DNA of 64,000 nucleotides from contig NZ_JBMNUS010000002.1 of NCBI RefSeq assembly GCF_050946405.1, positions 62,001 through 126,000 on the forward strand, written 5' to 3'. Shown here in pieces: positions 27,986 through 37,673 of this stretch; position 1 is the first letter of the stretch; every line of letters begins with the position of its first letter. The stretch comes from Pseudochelatococcus sp050946405. Its GTDB lineage: Bacteria > Pseudomonadota > Alphaproteobacteria > Rhizobiales > Beijerinckiaceae. The notes beneath the pieces were generated by a model that was not told the origin of the DNA, did not search any database, and worked only from the letters and a program-made list of their open reading frames with translations. Position numbers and translations under genes: made by a program.

Positions 27986-28771
27986 CTATGATTGCGCCAG
28001 CCATGACGGCTTCGTCTTGTTGAGGAAGGATTGCACGCCCTCGCGGCCCTGCTCCGAGGCGCGGATATCCGCGATGCGGGCGGCGGTGTCCGCGACGAGC
28101 ACATCGTCGATGGCGCGTCCGCCGACTTCCCGCAGCAGCCGCTTGCAGGCGGCGAGCGCGTCGGGCGAGGCGGCGAGGAAGTGCTTCAGCACTTGCGTCA
28201 CCGTCTCGTCCAGCGCGTCCGCATGCACGGCGTCATGTACGAAGCCGATGGCCGCGGCTGTTTGCGCCGAAAACACTTCCGCCGTGAGGAAAAACCGCTG
28301 CGCCGCCCGTGCGCCGAGCGCCGCGATGACATAGGGCGCGATGGTGGCCGGGATCAGGCCGAGCTTCACCTCGCTCAGGCAGAAGCGGGCCGTGTCGGCG
28401 GCCACGGCGATGTCGCAGGCGGCGACCAGCCCCATGCCGCCGGCGAACACGTCGCCCTGTACGCGCGCGACGACCGGCTTCGGGCATTCGTGGATGGTGC
28501 GCAGCATGGTGGCGAGCGCGCTCGCGTCGGCGAGATTTTCGGCGTGGGTGTAATCCGCCATGCGGCGCATCCACGAGAGATCCGCCCCGGCGCAGAACGC
28601 CTTGCCGTTTGCGGCGAGCACCACGGCGCGGATTGCCTCGTCGCGGCCAAGCGTGGCGAAGGCGTCCGTCAGCGCCACGATCAGCGCGTCGTCGAAGGCG
28701 TTGCGCACGTCCGGGCGGTTCAGCGTCACCGTGGCGAGCGGGCCGTTCCTGTCGATCAGCAGGTTGCTCAT
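27986..28771 (-). CDS. liuC: Methylglutaconyl-CoA hydratase (enoyl-CoA hydratase family)
   Basis: This 261-residue crotonase-fold enzyme hydrates 3-methylglutaconyl-CoA to HMG-CoA. The oxyanion-hole motif AFCAGADLSWM is at ~60, and the segment FCLSEVKLGLIPATIAPYV is characteristic of the LiuC/AUH branch. The start at 28771 follows GAGGGAAGC; longer open sequence upstream is shadow. It lies between mccB (7-bp gap) and mccA, matching the order of steps in the leucine pathway. Confidence 0.93.
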   Translation of the reverse strand: MSNLLIDRNGPLATVTLNRPDVRNAFDDALIVALTDAFATLGRDEAIRAVVLAANGKAFCAGADLSWMRRMADYTHAENLADASALATMLRTIHECPKPVVARVQGDVFAGGMGLVAACDIAVAADTARFCLSEVKLGLIPATIAPYVIAALGARAAQRFFLTAEVFSAQTAAAIGFVHDAVHADALDETVTQVLKHFLAASPDALAACKRLLREVGGRAIDDVLVADTAARIADIRASEQGREGVQSFLNKTKPSWLAQS

Positions 28772-28778
28772 GCTTCCC

Positions 28779-30401
28779 TCACATGCGGAACACGCCGAAG
28801 CGCGGTTCGGGAATGGGCGCGTTGAGGCTGGCGGAAAGGCCGAGCGCCAGCACGCGGCGCGTGTCGGCGGGGTCGATGACGCCATCGTCCCACAGGCGCG
28901 CGCTGGCGTAATAGGGATGGCCCTGGCGCTCGTATTGCTGTCGGATGGGCTCGCGGAAGGCGGCTTCATCCTCCGCGCTCCAGGTGCCGCCCTTCGCCTC
29001 GATGCCGTCGCGGCGCACGGTGGCGAGCACGGCGGCTGCCTGTTCGCCGCCCATCACGGAGATGCGCGCGTTGGGCCACATCCACAGGAAGCGCGGTGAA
29101 TAGGCGCGTCCGCACATGCCGTAATTGCCGGCGCCGAACGAGCCGCCGATGATGACGGTGAACTTCGGCACATTGGCGCAGGCCACCGCCGTCACCATTT
29201 TCGCGCCATGGCGGGCGATGCCCTCGTTCTCGTATTTCTGGCCGACCATGAAGCCGGTGATGTTTTGCAGGAACACGAGCGGAATGCGCCGCTGGCAGCA
29301 CAGCTCCACGAAATGCGCGCCCTTGGCCGCGCTCTCCGAAAACAGGATGCCGTTGTTGGCGACGATGCCGACCGGCAGTCCCTCGATATGCGCGAAGCCC
29401 GTCACCAGCGTCGGTCCGAAACGGGCCTTGAACTCGTCGAACTCGGAAGCGTCCACGATGCGGGCGATGATCTCGCGCACGTCGAAGGGCTTGCGCGTGT
29501 CGGTGGGGATGATGCCGTAGATCTCGCGCGTGTCGTATTTCGGCGGTCTGGCCTCGATGACGTCGAGCGGGATTTTCTTGGTGCGGTTGAGGTTGGCCAC
29601 CGCCCGGCGGGCCAGCGCCAGCGCATGCGTGTCGTCGTTGGCGAGATGGTCCGCGACGCCGGACAGGCGCGTATGCACGTCGCCGCCGCCGAGCGCCTCG
29701 GCGCTCACCACCTCGCCGGTGGCGGCCTTCACCAGCGGCGGGCCGGCGAGAAAGATCGTGCCCTGATTTTTCACGATGATGGTTTCGTCGCTCATCGCCG
29801 GCACATAGGCGCCGCCCGCCGTGCAGGAGCCCATGACGACGGCGATCTGCGCGATGCCTTCCGCGCTCATGTTGGCCTGATTGTAGAAGATACGGCCGAA
29901 ATGATCGCGATCGGGAAAAACCTCATCCTGATTGGGCAGGTTCGCGCCGCCCGAATCCACCAGATAGACGCAGGGCAGGTTGTTCTGCTGCGCTATCTCC
30001 TGCGCCCGCAGGTGTTTCTTCACGGTGAGCGGAAAATAGGTGCCGCCCTTCACGGTGGCGTCGTTGCAGACGATGACGCATTCGCGCCCCGCTATGCGCC
30101 CGATGCCGGCGATGACGCCGGCGGAAGGGGCGGAATCGCCGCCGTCCTTCTCCTTGTAGACGTTGAAGGCGGCGAGGGCTGAGATTTCGAGGAAGGGCGT
30201 GCCGGGATCGAGCAGCAGTTCCACCCGCTCGCGCGGCAGCAGCTTGCCGCGCGCCACATGTTTTTCGCGCGCCGCCGCGCCGCCGCCGAGCGCCACTTCC
30301 GCAAGGCGCCGGCGCAGGTCGTCCACCAACGCCTGCATGGCGTCGCTGTTCGCCTGAAAATCCGCGCCGCGGGGGCTGATCCTGCTGTCGATGGCCGCCA
30401 T
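28779..30401 (-). CDS. mccB: Methylcrotonyl-CoA carboxylase, carboxyltransferase beta subunit
   Basis: This 540-residue carboxyltransferase has two crotonase-like halves: acyl-CoA-binding N-half about 30-290, carboxybiotin-binding C-half about 300-520. The stretch YLVDSGGANLPNQDEVFPD is typical of MCC beta, as is the FMVGQKYENEGIARHGAKM segment. It transfers carboxyl from MccA's biotin to 3-methylcrotonyl-CoA. The start at 30401 lies 2 bp after the ivd stop, so the two are probably translationally coupled. Confidence 0.95.
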   Translation of the reverse strand: MAAIDSRISPRGADFQANSDAMQALVDDLRRRLAEVALGGGAAAREKHVARGKLLPRERVELLLDPGTPFLEISALAAFNVYKEKDGGDSAPSAGVIAGIGRIAGRECVIVCNDATVKGGTYFPLTVKKHLRAQEIAQQNNLPCVYLVDSGGANLPNQDEVFPDRDHFGRIFYNQANMSAEGIAQIAVVMGSCTAGGAYVPAMSDETIIVKNQGTIFLAGPPLVKAATGEVVSAEALGGGDVHTRLSGVADHLANDDTHALALARRAVANLNRTKKIPLDVIEARPPKYDTREIYGIIPTDTRKPFDVREIIARIVDASEFDEFKARFGPTLVTGFAHIEGLPVGIVANNGILFSESAAKGAHFVELCCQRRIPLVFLQNITGFMVGQKYENEGIARHGAKMVTAVACANVPKFTVIIGGSFGAGNYGMCGRAYSPRFLWMWPNARISVMGGEQAAAVLATVRRDGIEAKGGTWSAEDEAAFREPIRQQYERQGHPYYASARLWDDGVIDPADTRRVLALGLSASLNAPIPEPRFGVFRM

Positions 30402-30403
30402 GA

Positions 30404-31585
30404 TCAGTTTCCTGTTTCGTTGAACAGTTCGCGGCCGATCAGCATGCGCCGGATTTCCGACGTGCCGGCGCCGATCTCGTAAAGCTTGGCGTCGCGCCAC
30501 AGGCGTTCGACCGGAAATTCCTTCGTATAGCCCACGCCGCCGAGCGTCTGGATGGCCTCGCCGGCGAGCCATGTCGCCTTTTCGGCCGCGAAGAGGATTG
30601 CACCGGCCGCGTCCTTGCGCAAGGTGCGTGCGTGATTGCCGCGGTCGCACGCCTTGCCGAGCGCGTAGACATAGGCGCGCGCCGCCTGCCACGTCGTATA
30701 GATGTCGGCCACCTTGCCCTGCATGAGCTGGAATTCGCCGATGGCCTGGCCGAACTGCCGGCGCTCGTGCAGATAGGGCACGATGGCGTCGACGGCCGCC
30801 GCCATCAGCCCGAGCGGCCCGCCGGAAAGCACCGCCCGCTCGTAGTCGAGGCCCGACATCAGCACGCGCACGCCGTTGCCCACGCCGCCGAGCACGTTTT
30901 CCTCCGGCACTTCCACATTGTCGAAGAACAACGGGTAGGTGTTGGAGCCGCGCATGCCCAGCTTGTCGAGCTTCGCGCCGGCCGAGAAGCCCGAAAAATC
31001 CTTCTCCACGATGAAAGCGGTGATGCCCTTCGGCCCGGCCGCCGGATCGGTCTTCGCGTAGATCACCAGCGTGTCGGCGTCGCCGCCGTTGGTGATCCAC
31101 ATCTTGGAGCCGTTGAGGACGAAGCGGTCGCCTTTCCTCTCCGCGCGCAGCGTCATGCCGACCACATCCGAGCCCGCGCCCGGCTCGCTCATGGCCAGCG
31201 CCCCGACATGCTCGCCGGAAACGAGCTTGGGCAGGTATCGCGCACGCTGCGCGGCGTTGCCGTTGCGGTTGATCTGGTTCACGCACAGGTTGGAGTGCGC
31301 GCCATACGACAGGCCGATCGCGCCCGAGGCGCGCGAGACTTCCTCGACGGCGACGATATGCGCCAGATAGCCCAGGCCGGTGCCGCCGTATTCCTCGCTC
31401 ACGGTGAGCCCGTGCAGGCCGAGATCGCCGAGCTTGCGCCACAGCGGGGCGGGAAAGAGGTTGTCTCCGTCGACATCGGCGGCGATGGGCGCGATCTCCT
31501 TCGCGGCGAACGCGCGCACCGCCTCGCGCAGTGCTTCGATATCCTCGCCGAGATCGAAATCGAGGCCCAGGAGGGATGATGTCAT
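30404..31585 (-). CDS. ivd: Isovaleryl-CoA dehydrogenase
   Basis: This 393-residue FAD enzyme oxidises isovaleryl-CoA to 3-methylcrotonyl-CoA, the first committed step after leucine transamination and decarboxylation. ALAMSEPGAGSDVVGM is the FAD-binding motif. The catalytic glutamate lies at the isovaleryl-specific position in DYERAVLSGGPLG, which separates it from other acyl-CoA dehydrogenases. The start at 31585 (MTSSLLGLDF) follows GGGAGAAGC. It heads the liu operon and faces away from an AraC-type gene. Confidence 0.95.
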   Translation of the reverse strand: MTSSLLGLDFDLGEDIEALREAVRAFAAKEIAPIAADVDGDNLFPAPLWRKLGDLGLHGLTVSEEYGGTGLGYLAHIVAVEEVSRASGAIGLSYGAHSNLCVNQINRNGNAAQRARYLPKLVSGEHVGALAMSEPGAGSDVVGMTLRAERKGDRFVLNGSKMWITNGGDADTLVIYAKTDPAAGPKGITAFIVEKDFSGFSAGAKLDKLGMRGSNTYPLFFDNVEVPEENVLGGVGNGVRVLMSGLDYERAVLSGGPLGLMAAAVDAIVPYLHERRQFGQAIGEFQLMQGKVADIYTTWQAARAYVYALGKACDRGNHARTLRKDAAGAILFAAEKATWLAGEAIQTLGGVGYTKEFPVERLWRDAKLYEIGAGTSEIRRMLIGRELFNETGN

Positions 31586-31708
31586 GGCGCTTCTCCCGAT
31601 TGCATGCATGCCGGTTGCCGGCTCGTTTCGAGCAAGACTAGTCCGCCTTCCGCGCCGATTGTCGCCACAATGGTTGCAATTTCCGCCATCCTGAGAAATG
31701 ATGAAGCC

Positions 31709-32785
31709 ATGAGGGATTGCCGTGAAAACAAGCCGGCGGCGATTACGCCGATTGCCTTTGTCAATGCCATATCAATGGCTTATGAACGCCGCGGGATGCC
31801 CTTCGGCCGGGCCCTGGAGGTGGCACGGATTGCGCCGCCGTTGCTGGGCGACGAGAGCGCGCGCGTCACGGCCGAACAGTTCGAGGCGCTGTCCGGCCAT
31901 GCGATGCGCGAGCTGGACGACGAGGCGCTCGGCTGGTTCTCGCGCCGCCTGCCGTGGGGCAGCCACGGCATGCTGTGCCGGGCTTCCGTCACCGCGCCGG
32001 ACCTCGGTGTGGCGCTCAAGCGCTGGTGCCGTTGCCACGGGTTGCTGGTCGAGGATATCCGGCTCGCGCTCAGCGTGAGGGGCGGGGCGGCGACCATTGC
32101 CATCCGCGAGCGCCGCGCGCCGGGGCGGAAAGGCGTGCCGGAATCGCTGCGCGAATTCTGCCTCGTGTCCGTGCTGCGCATGGTGCACGGCTTTGCCTGC
32201 TGGTTGATCGACTCGCGCATTCCGCTCAACGCGTTGTCGTTTCCGTTCCCGCGTCCCGCGCACGCGGACGCCTATCGGGCGATGTTTCCGGGCGTGGCGC
32301 GGTTCGATGCGGCGGAAGCCGGTTTCAGCTTCGACGCCAATTATCTCGCGCTGCCGCCCTTGCGCGACGAGGCGGCGACACGGACGATGCTGCAAAAGGC
32401 GCTGACGCTGACCGTGCTGCAATACCGCCGCGACCGCCTGCTGGTGAACCGCGTGCGCATGCTGCTAAGGGCGCGGATGGCCGGCCGCGCCCATGTCCAC
32501 AGCCCCGCGCCGGGCCTGCCGGACGCGGAGGAACTCGCCGCAATGCTGAACATGTCGAGCCGCACCCTGCACCGCCAGTTGCGCGAGGAAGGCGCGTCGC
32601 TCCAGCGGATCAAGGACGAAGTACGGCGCGAACGCGCCATCGAACTGATGCAGCGCAGCGACCGGCCGCTGAAACAGATCGCGCATCTGGTGGGGTTTCA
32701 GAATGAAAAGAGCTTCTCGCGCGCCTTCCGCCTGTGGACGGGCGAAACGCCCGGGCTTACCCGGCATCGGCGCGCGCAGACGTGA
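31709..32785 (+). CDS. AraC family regulator, probable regulator of the leucine degradation operon
   Basis: This 358-residue protein has an N-terminal ligand-binding region of the arabinose-binding-like PF12625 type and a C-terminal AraC HTH pair (LAAMLNMSSRTLHRQLREEG and LKQIAHLVGFQNEKSFSRAFRLW). It has the same architecture as the regulator at 7467-8552, so the two are likely paralogues. The start at 31709 is the best placed, although an in-frame upstream ATG exists at 31604. The gene is divergent from ivd across 123 bp. MerR-type LiuR, the known regulator in gammaproteobacteria, is not present, so an AraC protein may do this job here. Confidence 0.83.
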   Translation: MRDCRENKPAAITPIAFVNAISMAYERRGMPFGRALEVARIAPPLLGDESARVTAEQFEALSGHAMRELDDEALGWFSRRLPWGSHGMLCRASVTAPDLGVALKRWCRCHGLLVEDIRLALSVRGGAATIAIRERRAPGRKGVPESLREFCLVSVLRMVHGFACWLIDSRIPLNALSFPFPRPAHADAYRAMFPGVARFDAAEAGFSFDANYLALPPLRDEAATRTMLQKALTLTVLQYRRDRLLVNRVRMLLRARMAGRAHVHSPAPGLPDAEELAAMLNMSSRTLHRQLREEGASLQRIKDEVRRERAIELMQRSDRPLKQIAHLVGFQNEKSFSRAFRLWTGETPGLTRHRRAQT

Positions 32786-32819
32786 GGCGGCTTACGTTTT
32801 CTTCCACAATGCGCCGAGA

Positions 32820-32859
32820 CTGTCGTCAAAGCGTCATCTCCCTGTCAACTAATCATCAT
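32820..32859 (+). promoter_or_regulatory. Pho-box-like direct repeats upstream of ugpB
   Basis: Four 7-bp units lie at exact 11-bp spacing: CTGTCGT (32820), GCGTCAT (32831), CTGTCAA (32842) and TCATCAT (32853). They match the PhoB consensus CTGTCAT at 6, 5, 6 and 4 of 7 positions, with 4-bp spacers. A possible -10 TATTGC follows at 32870-32875. Position before ugp and geometry fit phosphate-starvation control by PhoB, as is known for enterobacterial ugp. Confidence 0.75.
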
Positions 32860-32989
32860 CCCGTCAGCCTATTGCATCAGCAAATGGATCGAGCGCCGCG
32901 CGTCCCGAGGGGCGCGTGGTGCTGTGTTTGTGGGATTGACGATGCATCCCTGCGCGTTGCGGGGTCATCCGGCTTTGGGGGATATGACA

Positions 32990-34318
32990 ATGGCGAACAA
33001 GGTGATGACCTCGGTTGCGGCGCTTGCCGTCTCGCTCGCGCTGACCGCGCCCGCGCTCGCGGCGACGGAAATCCAGTGGTGGCATGCGATGGGCGGCGAG
33101 CTTGGCGTCAAGCTGGAGCAGATCGCGCAGAACTTCAACGCCACGCAGGCAGATTACAAGATCGTTCCGGTCTACAAGGGCAGCTATCCCGAGACGCTGA
33201 CGGCCGCCATCGCGGCTTTCCGCGCCAAGCAGCAGCCGGCGATCGTGCAGGTGTTCGAGGTCGGCACGGGCACGATGATGGCCGCCAAGGGCGCCGTCTA
33301 TCCGGTCTACAAGCTGATGGCCGATCACGACGAGCCCTTCGATCCGAAGAGCTTCCTCGCGCCGGTGGTGGGCTATTACACCGATACGCAGGGCAACATC
33401 CTGTCGCTGCCTTTCAACTCCTCCTCGCCGATCGTCTATTATAACAAGGACGCGTTCGAGAAGGCCGGTCTCGACCGCAACACGCCGCCCAGGACCTGGG
33501 CCGAGGTCGAGGCTTTCTCGAAGAAGATCAAGGAATCCGGCGCCGCGAAGTGCGGCTTCACCACCGGCTGGGTGTCGTGGGTGCAGCTCGAGAACTTCTC
33601 CGCCCTGCACGACAAGCCCTACGGCACGCTCGAGAACGGCTTCGGCGGCCTGGGCGCGGAGTTCACCTTCAACGGCGACGCGCAGGTCAAGCACTTCACG
33701 AACCTGAAGAAGTGGTCGGACGAGGGCATCTTCCAGTACGGCGGCCCGGTGGGCGGCAACGATGCGCCGCCGAAGTTCTATTCGGGCGAATGCGCCATCT
33801 ACATGAATTCGTCCGCCTCGCGCGCCGGCGTGGTCGCCAACGCCAAGACCTTCGAGGTCGGCTTCGCGCCGCTGCCCTTCTATGACGATGTGATCGCGGA
33901 GCCGAAGAACTCGATCATCGGCGGTGCCACGCTGTGGGCGCTTCAGGGCCGCCCGGCTGAAGAGTACAAGGGCGTGGCGAAGTTCTTCTCCTACCTGTCG
34001 AAGCCCGAGGTGCAGGCCGAATGGCACCAGGCGACCGGCTATCTGCCGATCACCTACGCCGCCTTCGAGCTGGGCAAGACCCAGGGCTACTACGAGAAGA
34101 ACCCGGGCGCGGACATCGCCATCAACCAGATCACGCGCGGCGAGCCGAGCGTCAACTCCAAGGGCATCCGCTTCGGCAACCTCGCGCAGGCGCGTGACGT
34201 GATCGACAGCGAGTTCGAGGCGCTGCTCGCCGGCAAGAAGAGCGCGAAGGAAGCGCTCGACGCGGCGGTTGCGGGCGGCAACCGCATCCTGCGCGACTTC
34301 GAGGCCGCCAACAAGTAA
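32990..34318 (+). CDS. ugpB: sn-Glycerol-3-phosphate ABC transporter substrate-binding protein
   Basis: This is a 442-residue periplasmic binding protein of the extracellular solute-binding family 1. The signal peptide ends at ALTAPALA/ATEIQWW, and TEIQWWHAMGGELG is typical of UgpB, as are LPFNSSSPIVYYNKDAF and ATGYLPIT. It captures glycerol-3-phosphate and glycerophosphodiesters. The start at 32990 was chosen because GGGGGA is 7 bases upstream; an ATG two codons earlier is too close to it. It is the first gene of ugpBAEC and is followed by a tandem repeat and a strong hairpin. Confidence 0.95.
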   Translation: MANKVMTSVAALAVSLALTAPALAATEIQWWHAMGGELGVKLEQIAQNFNATQADYKIVPVYKGSYPETLTAAIAAFRAKQQPAIVQVFEVGTGTMMAAKGAVYPVYKLMADHDEPFDPKSFLAPVVGYYTDTQGNILSLPFNSSSPIVYYNKDAFEKAGLDRNTPPRTWAEVEAFSKKIKESGAAKCGFTTGWVSWVQLENFSALHDKPYGTLENGFGGLGAEFTFNGDAQVKHFTNLKKWSDEGIFQYGGPVGGNDAPPKFYSGECAIYMNSSASRAGVVANAKTFEVGFAPLPFYDDVIAEPKNSIIGGATLWALQGRPAEEYKGVAKFFSYLSKPEVQAEWHQATGYLPITYAAFELGKTQGYYEKNPGADIAINQITRGEPSVNSKGIRFGNLAQARDVIDSEFEALLAGKKSAKEALDAAVAGGNRILRDFEAANK

Positions 34319-34329
34319 GTGCGCTTCCG

Positions 34330-34373
34330 GCGCCACGAGCTTTCGCACCACGAGCTTTGGCACCCTGAGCGAA
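34330..34373. repeat. Short 15-bp tandem repeat after ugpB
   Basis: GCGCCACGAGCTTTC (34330-34344) and GCACCACGAGCTTTG (34345-34359) are followed by a degenerate third unit, GCACCCTGAGCGAA. The array begins 11 bases after the ugpB stop codon and runs into the hairpin at 34371. Confidence 0.8.
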
Positions 34374-34399
34374 GCCCGCGCCGGTCCGGCGCGGGCTTC
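34371..34399 (+). promoter_or_regulatory. Strong hairpin between ugpB and ugpA
   Basis: GAAGCCCGCGCCGG (34371-34384) and CCGGCGCGGGCTTC (34386-34399) form a 14-bp perfect inverted repeat. No U-tract follows, so it is likely to protect the ugpB mRNA 3' end or reduce read-through into ugpA, allowing more binding protein than permease. Confidence 0.75.
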
Positions 34400-34428
34400 C
34401 CGCCTTCCGATGGGATCGGCCCGCCCGC

Positions 34429-35313
34429 ATGCAGACCAAGCGCACGATCTTCCCGAACAAAATCCTGCCTTACGCGCTGCTCGCGCCGCAGATCGCCATA
34501 ACGGTGGTGTTCTTTCTGTGGCCGGCGGGGCAGGCGATCGTGTCGTCGTTCCTGCGCGAGGACCCGTTCGGGCTTTCCACCTCCTTCGTGTGGTTCGCCA
34601 ACTACACGCGGCTTTTCGACGACCCGGCCTATCTCGATTCCCTGTGGGTCACGGCGGTATTCGCCGTCGCCGTCACTTTCTGCTCGATGTCGATCGCTCT
34701 GCTGCTGGCGGTGGCGGTCAACCGGCTGATCAGGATGGGCGGCGTCTACACCACGCTGCTGGTGTGGCCCTATGCGGTTGCGCCGGTGGTGGCGGGCGTG
34801 CTGTGGTGGTTCCTGTTCAATCCCACCATCGGCCTGCTGCCCTATCTGCTCTCGTTCGCGGGCGTCAACTGGAACCACCGCATCAACGGCGACCATGCCA
34901 TGATCATGCTGGTGGTGGCGGCGAGCTGGAAGCAGATTTCGTATAATTTTCTGTTCTTCGTCGCCGGATTGCAATCGATTCCGCGGTCGCTGATCGAGGC
35001 GGCGGCCATCGACGGCGCGGGGCCGTGGAAGCGTTTCGTGACGATCATCTTCCCGCTGCTGTCGCCGACGACCTTCTTCCTGCTGATCATCAACATCAAT
35101 TACGCCATGTTCGACACGTTCGCCATCGTCGACGTCACCACCGGCGGCGGGCCGGCGGGGGCGACGAACATCCTCGTGTACAAGGTGTTCGCGGACGGCG
35201 TGCTGGGCCTCAACATCGGCTCGTCCGCCGCGCAGTCCGTGATCCTGATGCTGATCGTGATCGCGCTCACCTTCGTCCAGTTCCGCTACGTCGAACGGCG
35301 CGTGCAGTATTGA
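34429..35313 (+). CDS. ugpA: Glycerol-3-phosphate ABC transporter permease UgpA
   Basis: This 294-residue inner-membrane permease of the MalF/UgpA type has six predicted membrane segments. The EAA loop EAAAIDGAGPWKRFVTIIFPLLSP is near residue 188, and the UgpA-typical TGGGPAGATNILVYKVF follows. It pairs with UgpE to form the channel. The gene starts 110 bp after ugpB, beyond the repeat and hairpin. Confidence 0.94.
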   Translation: MQTKRTIFPNKILPYALLAPQIAITVVFFLWPAGQAIVSSFLREDPFGLSTSFVWFANYTRLFDDPAYLDSLWVTAVFAVAVTFCSMSIALLLAVAVNRLIRMGGVYTTLLVWPYAVAPVVAGVLWWFLFNPTIGLLPYLLSFAGVNWNHRINGDHAMIMLVVAASWKQISYNFLFFVAGLQSIPRSLIEAAAIDGAGPWKRFVTIIFPLLSPTTFFLLIININYAMFDTFAIVDVTTGGGPAGATNILVYKVFADGVLGLNIGSSAAQSVILMLIVIALTFVQFRYVERRVQY

Positions 35314-35323
35314 AGGTGAAACG

Positions 35324-36172
35324 ATGATCGAGAACAGGCCCTGGTTGAACGTTCTTACGCATCTCGTGCTGATCGCGGGCGTCATCATCGTGGCGCTGCC
35401 GGTTTATCTGGCCTTCGTCGCCTCGACGCATCCCAACAACGCCTTCTTCAGCGACATGATGCCGTTGCTGCCGGGCAACGAGCTTGCCGCCAACTACGGC
35501 GAGATGTTCCGCTCCGGCATGGCGACGGCCGGCACGCCGCCGCTGACGCTGATGCTCGGCAACGCCTTGATCATGGCCGTGGTGATCACGGTGGGCAAGA
35601 TCGCCATTTCCATCATCTCGGCCTATGCCATCATTTACTTCCGCTTTCCCGGCCGGGTGGTGTTTTTCTGGATGATCTTCATCACGCTCATGCTGCCGGT
35701 GGAGGTGCGCATTCTGCCCACCTTCAAGGTGGTCGCCGATCTCGGCCTGCTCAATTCCTACGCCGGCCTCACGCTGCCGCTGATCGCCTCCGCGACCGCG
35801 ACCTTCCTGTTCCGCCAGTTCTTCATGACGCTGCCGGACGAATTGACGGAAGCCGCGCGCGTCGACGGGGCGGGGCCGCTGCGCTTCTTCCGCGACATCC
35901 TGCTGCCGCTGTCGCGCACCAATATCGCGGCGCTGTCGGTGATCCTGTTCATCTACGGCTGGGTGCAATATCTGTGGCCGCTACTGGTGACGACGGACCC
36001 GCGTTACTACACCATCGTCATGGGCATCAAGCGGATGGTGGCGGTGTCGGATGCCGAGCCGCAATGGAATCTCGCCATGGCGGCCGTCATGCTCGCCATG
36101 TTGCCGCCGGTGATCGTCGTCATCCTGATGCAGCGCCTGTTCGTCAAGGGCCTTGTCGAGACGGAGAAATAA
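35324..36172 (+). CDS. ugpE: Glycerol-3-phosphate ABC transporter permease UgpE
   Basis: This 282-residue permease of the MalG/UgpE type has six predicted membrane segments. The EAA loop reads TEAARVDGAGPLRFFRDILLPL near residue 175, and the C-terminus QRLFVKGLVETEK is the normal UgpE end. The gene begins 10 bp after ugpA and ends 1 bp before the GTG of ugpC. Confidence 0.94.
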   Translation: MIENRPWLNVLTHLVLIAGVIIVALPVYLAFVASTHPNNAFFSDMMPLLPGNELAANYGEMFRSGMATAGTPPLTLMLGNALIMAVVITVGKIAISIISAYAIIYFRFPGRVVFFWMIFITLMLPVEVRILPTFKVVADLGLLNSYAGLTLPLIASATATFLFRQFFMTLPDELTEAARVDGAGPLRFFRDILLPLSRTNIAALSVILFIYGWVQYLWPLLVTTDPRYYTIVMGIKRMVAVSDAEPQWNLAMAAVMLAMLPPVIVVILMQRLFVKGLVETEK

Positions 36173-36173
36173 A

Positions 36174-37277
<1,104 letters not shown>

Positions 37278-37324
37278 GGTGCGGGAAATGGTGCGGATGA
37301 GAGGTGAAACCGCGAACCGTACCC

Positions 37325-37354
37325 GCAAGCAGGGTTGGTGTGGCGGCTGCTTGC
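37325..37354. other. 8-bp stem-loop between ugpC and tRNA-Leu
   Basis: GCAAGCAG (37325-37332) and CTGCTTGC (37347-37354) flank a 14-nt spacer. It lies between the convergent ends of ugpC and the tRNA gene. The T-rich stretch (minus strand) precedes the hairpin instead of following it, so it is not a canonical terminator in either direction. Confidence 0.5.
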
Positions 37355-37363
37355 AAACAAAAA

Positions 37364-37673
37364 TGGTGCGGACGACGGGACTCGAACCCGTACTCTCATA
37401 GAGAAGCAGATTTTCATACCACTTCGGCTTTCGCCGCCGCCCCGGAGCGCCGGGCGTTCGTGGTCTGGACTGTCCCTTCGCCATGACCAAGGGGTTTTAG
37501 GCGCCGCCCGTCCAGTCTCTACACCTTCCCCGCACGGGGGGCTTGGCTCGGGATTGGCCTGGGGCGTGCCGCCCGTTAGCTTTCCCCGACTTTGAGCGGT
37601 TCTACGCCGCGGATTTCCCCGCGGGCACTCCAATTTTAAAGTCTGCTGCGTCTACCGATTTCGCCACGTCCGC
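37364..37673 (-). tRNA. tRNA-Leu(UAA), interrupted by a group I intron, CCA encoded
   Basis: Two exons are visible on the minus strand: 37673-37639 (35 nt) and 37414-37364 (51 nt including CCA). Joined, they give an 86-nt tRNA. Acceptor stem GCGGACG/CGTCCGC is 7/7, the D-arm is GCG/CGC with GG in the loop, and the anticodon stem GCAGA/TCTGC is 5/5. The loop is C-U-U-A-A-A-A (anticodon UAA). The long variable arm TTCTCTATGAGAGT and T-arm ACGGG-TTCGAGT-CCCGT are both present. The long variable arm and UAA anticodon identify leucine. The interruption lies between U34 and A35, the classical position for group I introns in this tRNA. Confidence 0.93.
37415..37638 (-). ncRNA. Self-splicing group I intron (IC3-like) in tRNA-Leu(UAA)
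   Basis: This 224-nt intron has no ORF. The 5' exon ends in ACUU, which pairs with GAGU inside the intron to form P1 with the U-G wobble at the splice site. The intron ends in G before AAAATCTGC. Core elements resemble the cyanobacterial tRNA-Leu intron: AATCCCGAGCCAAGCC (minus strand of 37540-37555), GTGTAGAGACTGGACGGGC (within 37503-37524) and GACAGTCCAGACC (within 37459-37474). P7 can form between CTGGAC and GTCCAG. Group I introns at this site are established in cyanobacteria and plastids. In alphaproteobacteria the best-known host is tRNA-Arg(CCU). Confidence 0.9.

Noticed and set aside
28779..31442. Single fused isovaleryl-CoA dehydrogenase/carboxyltransferase polypeptide
   Set aside because: The open frame upstream of mccB is in a different frame from ivd and lacks its motifs. 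The ivd stop at 30404 and mccB start at 30401 define two genes.
37325..37354. Intrinsic terminator for ugpC or the tRNA
   Set aside because: The T-rich stretch is on the wrong side of the stem for the tRNA strand and absent on the ugpC strand.
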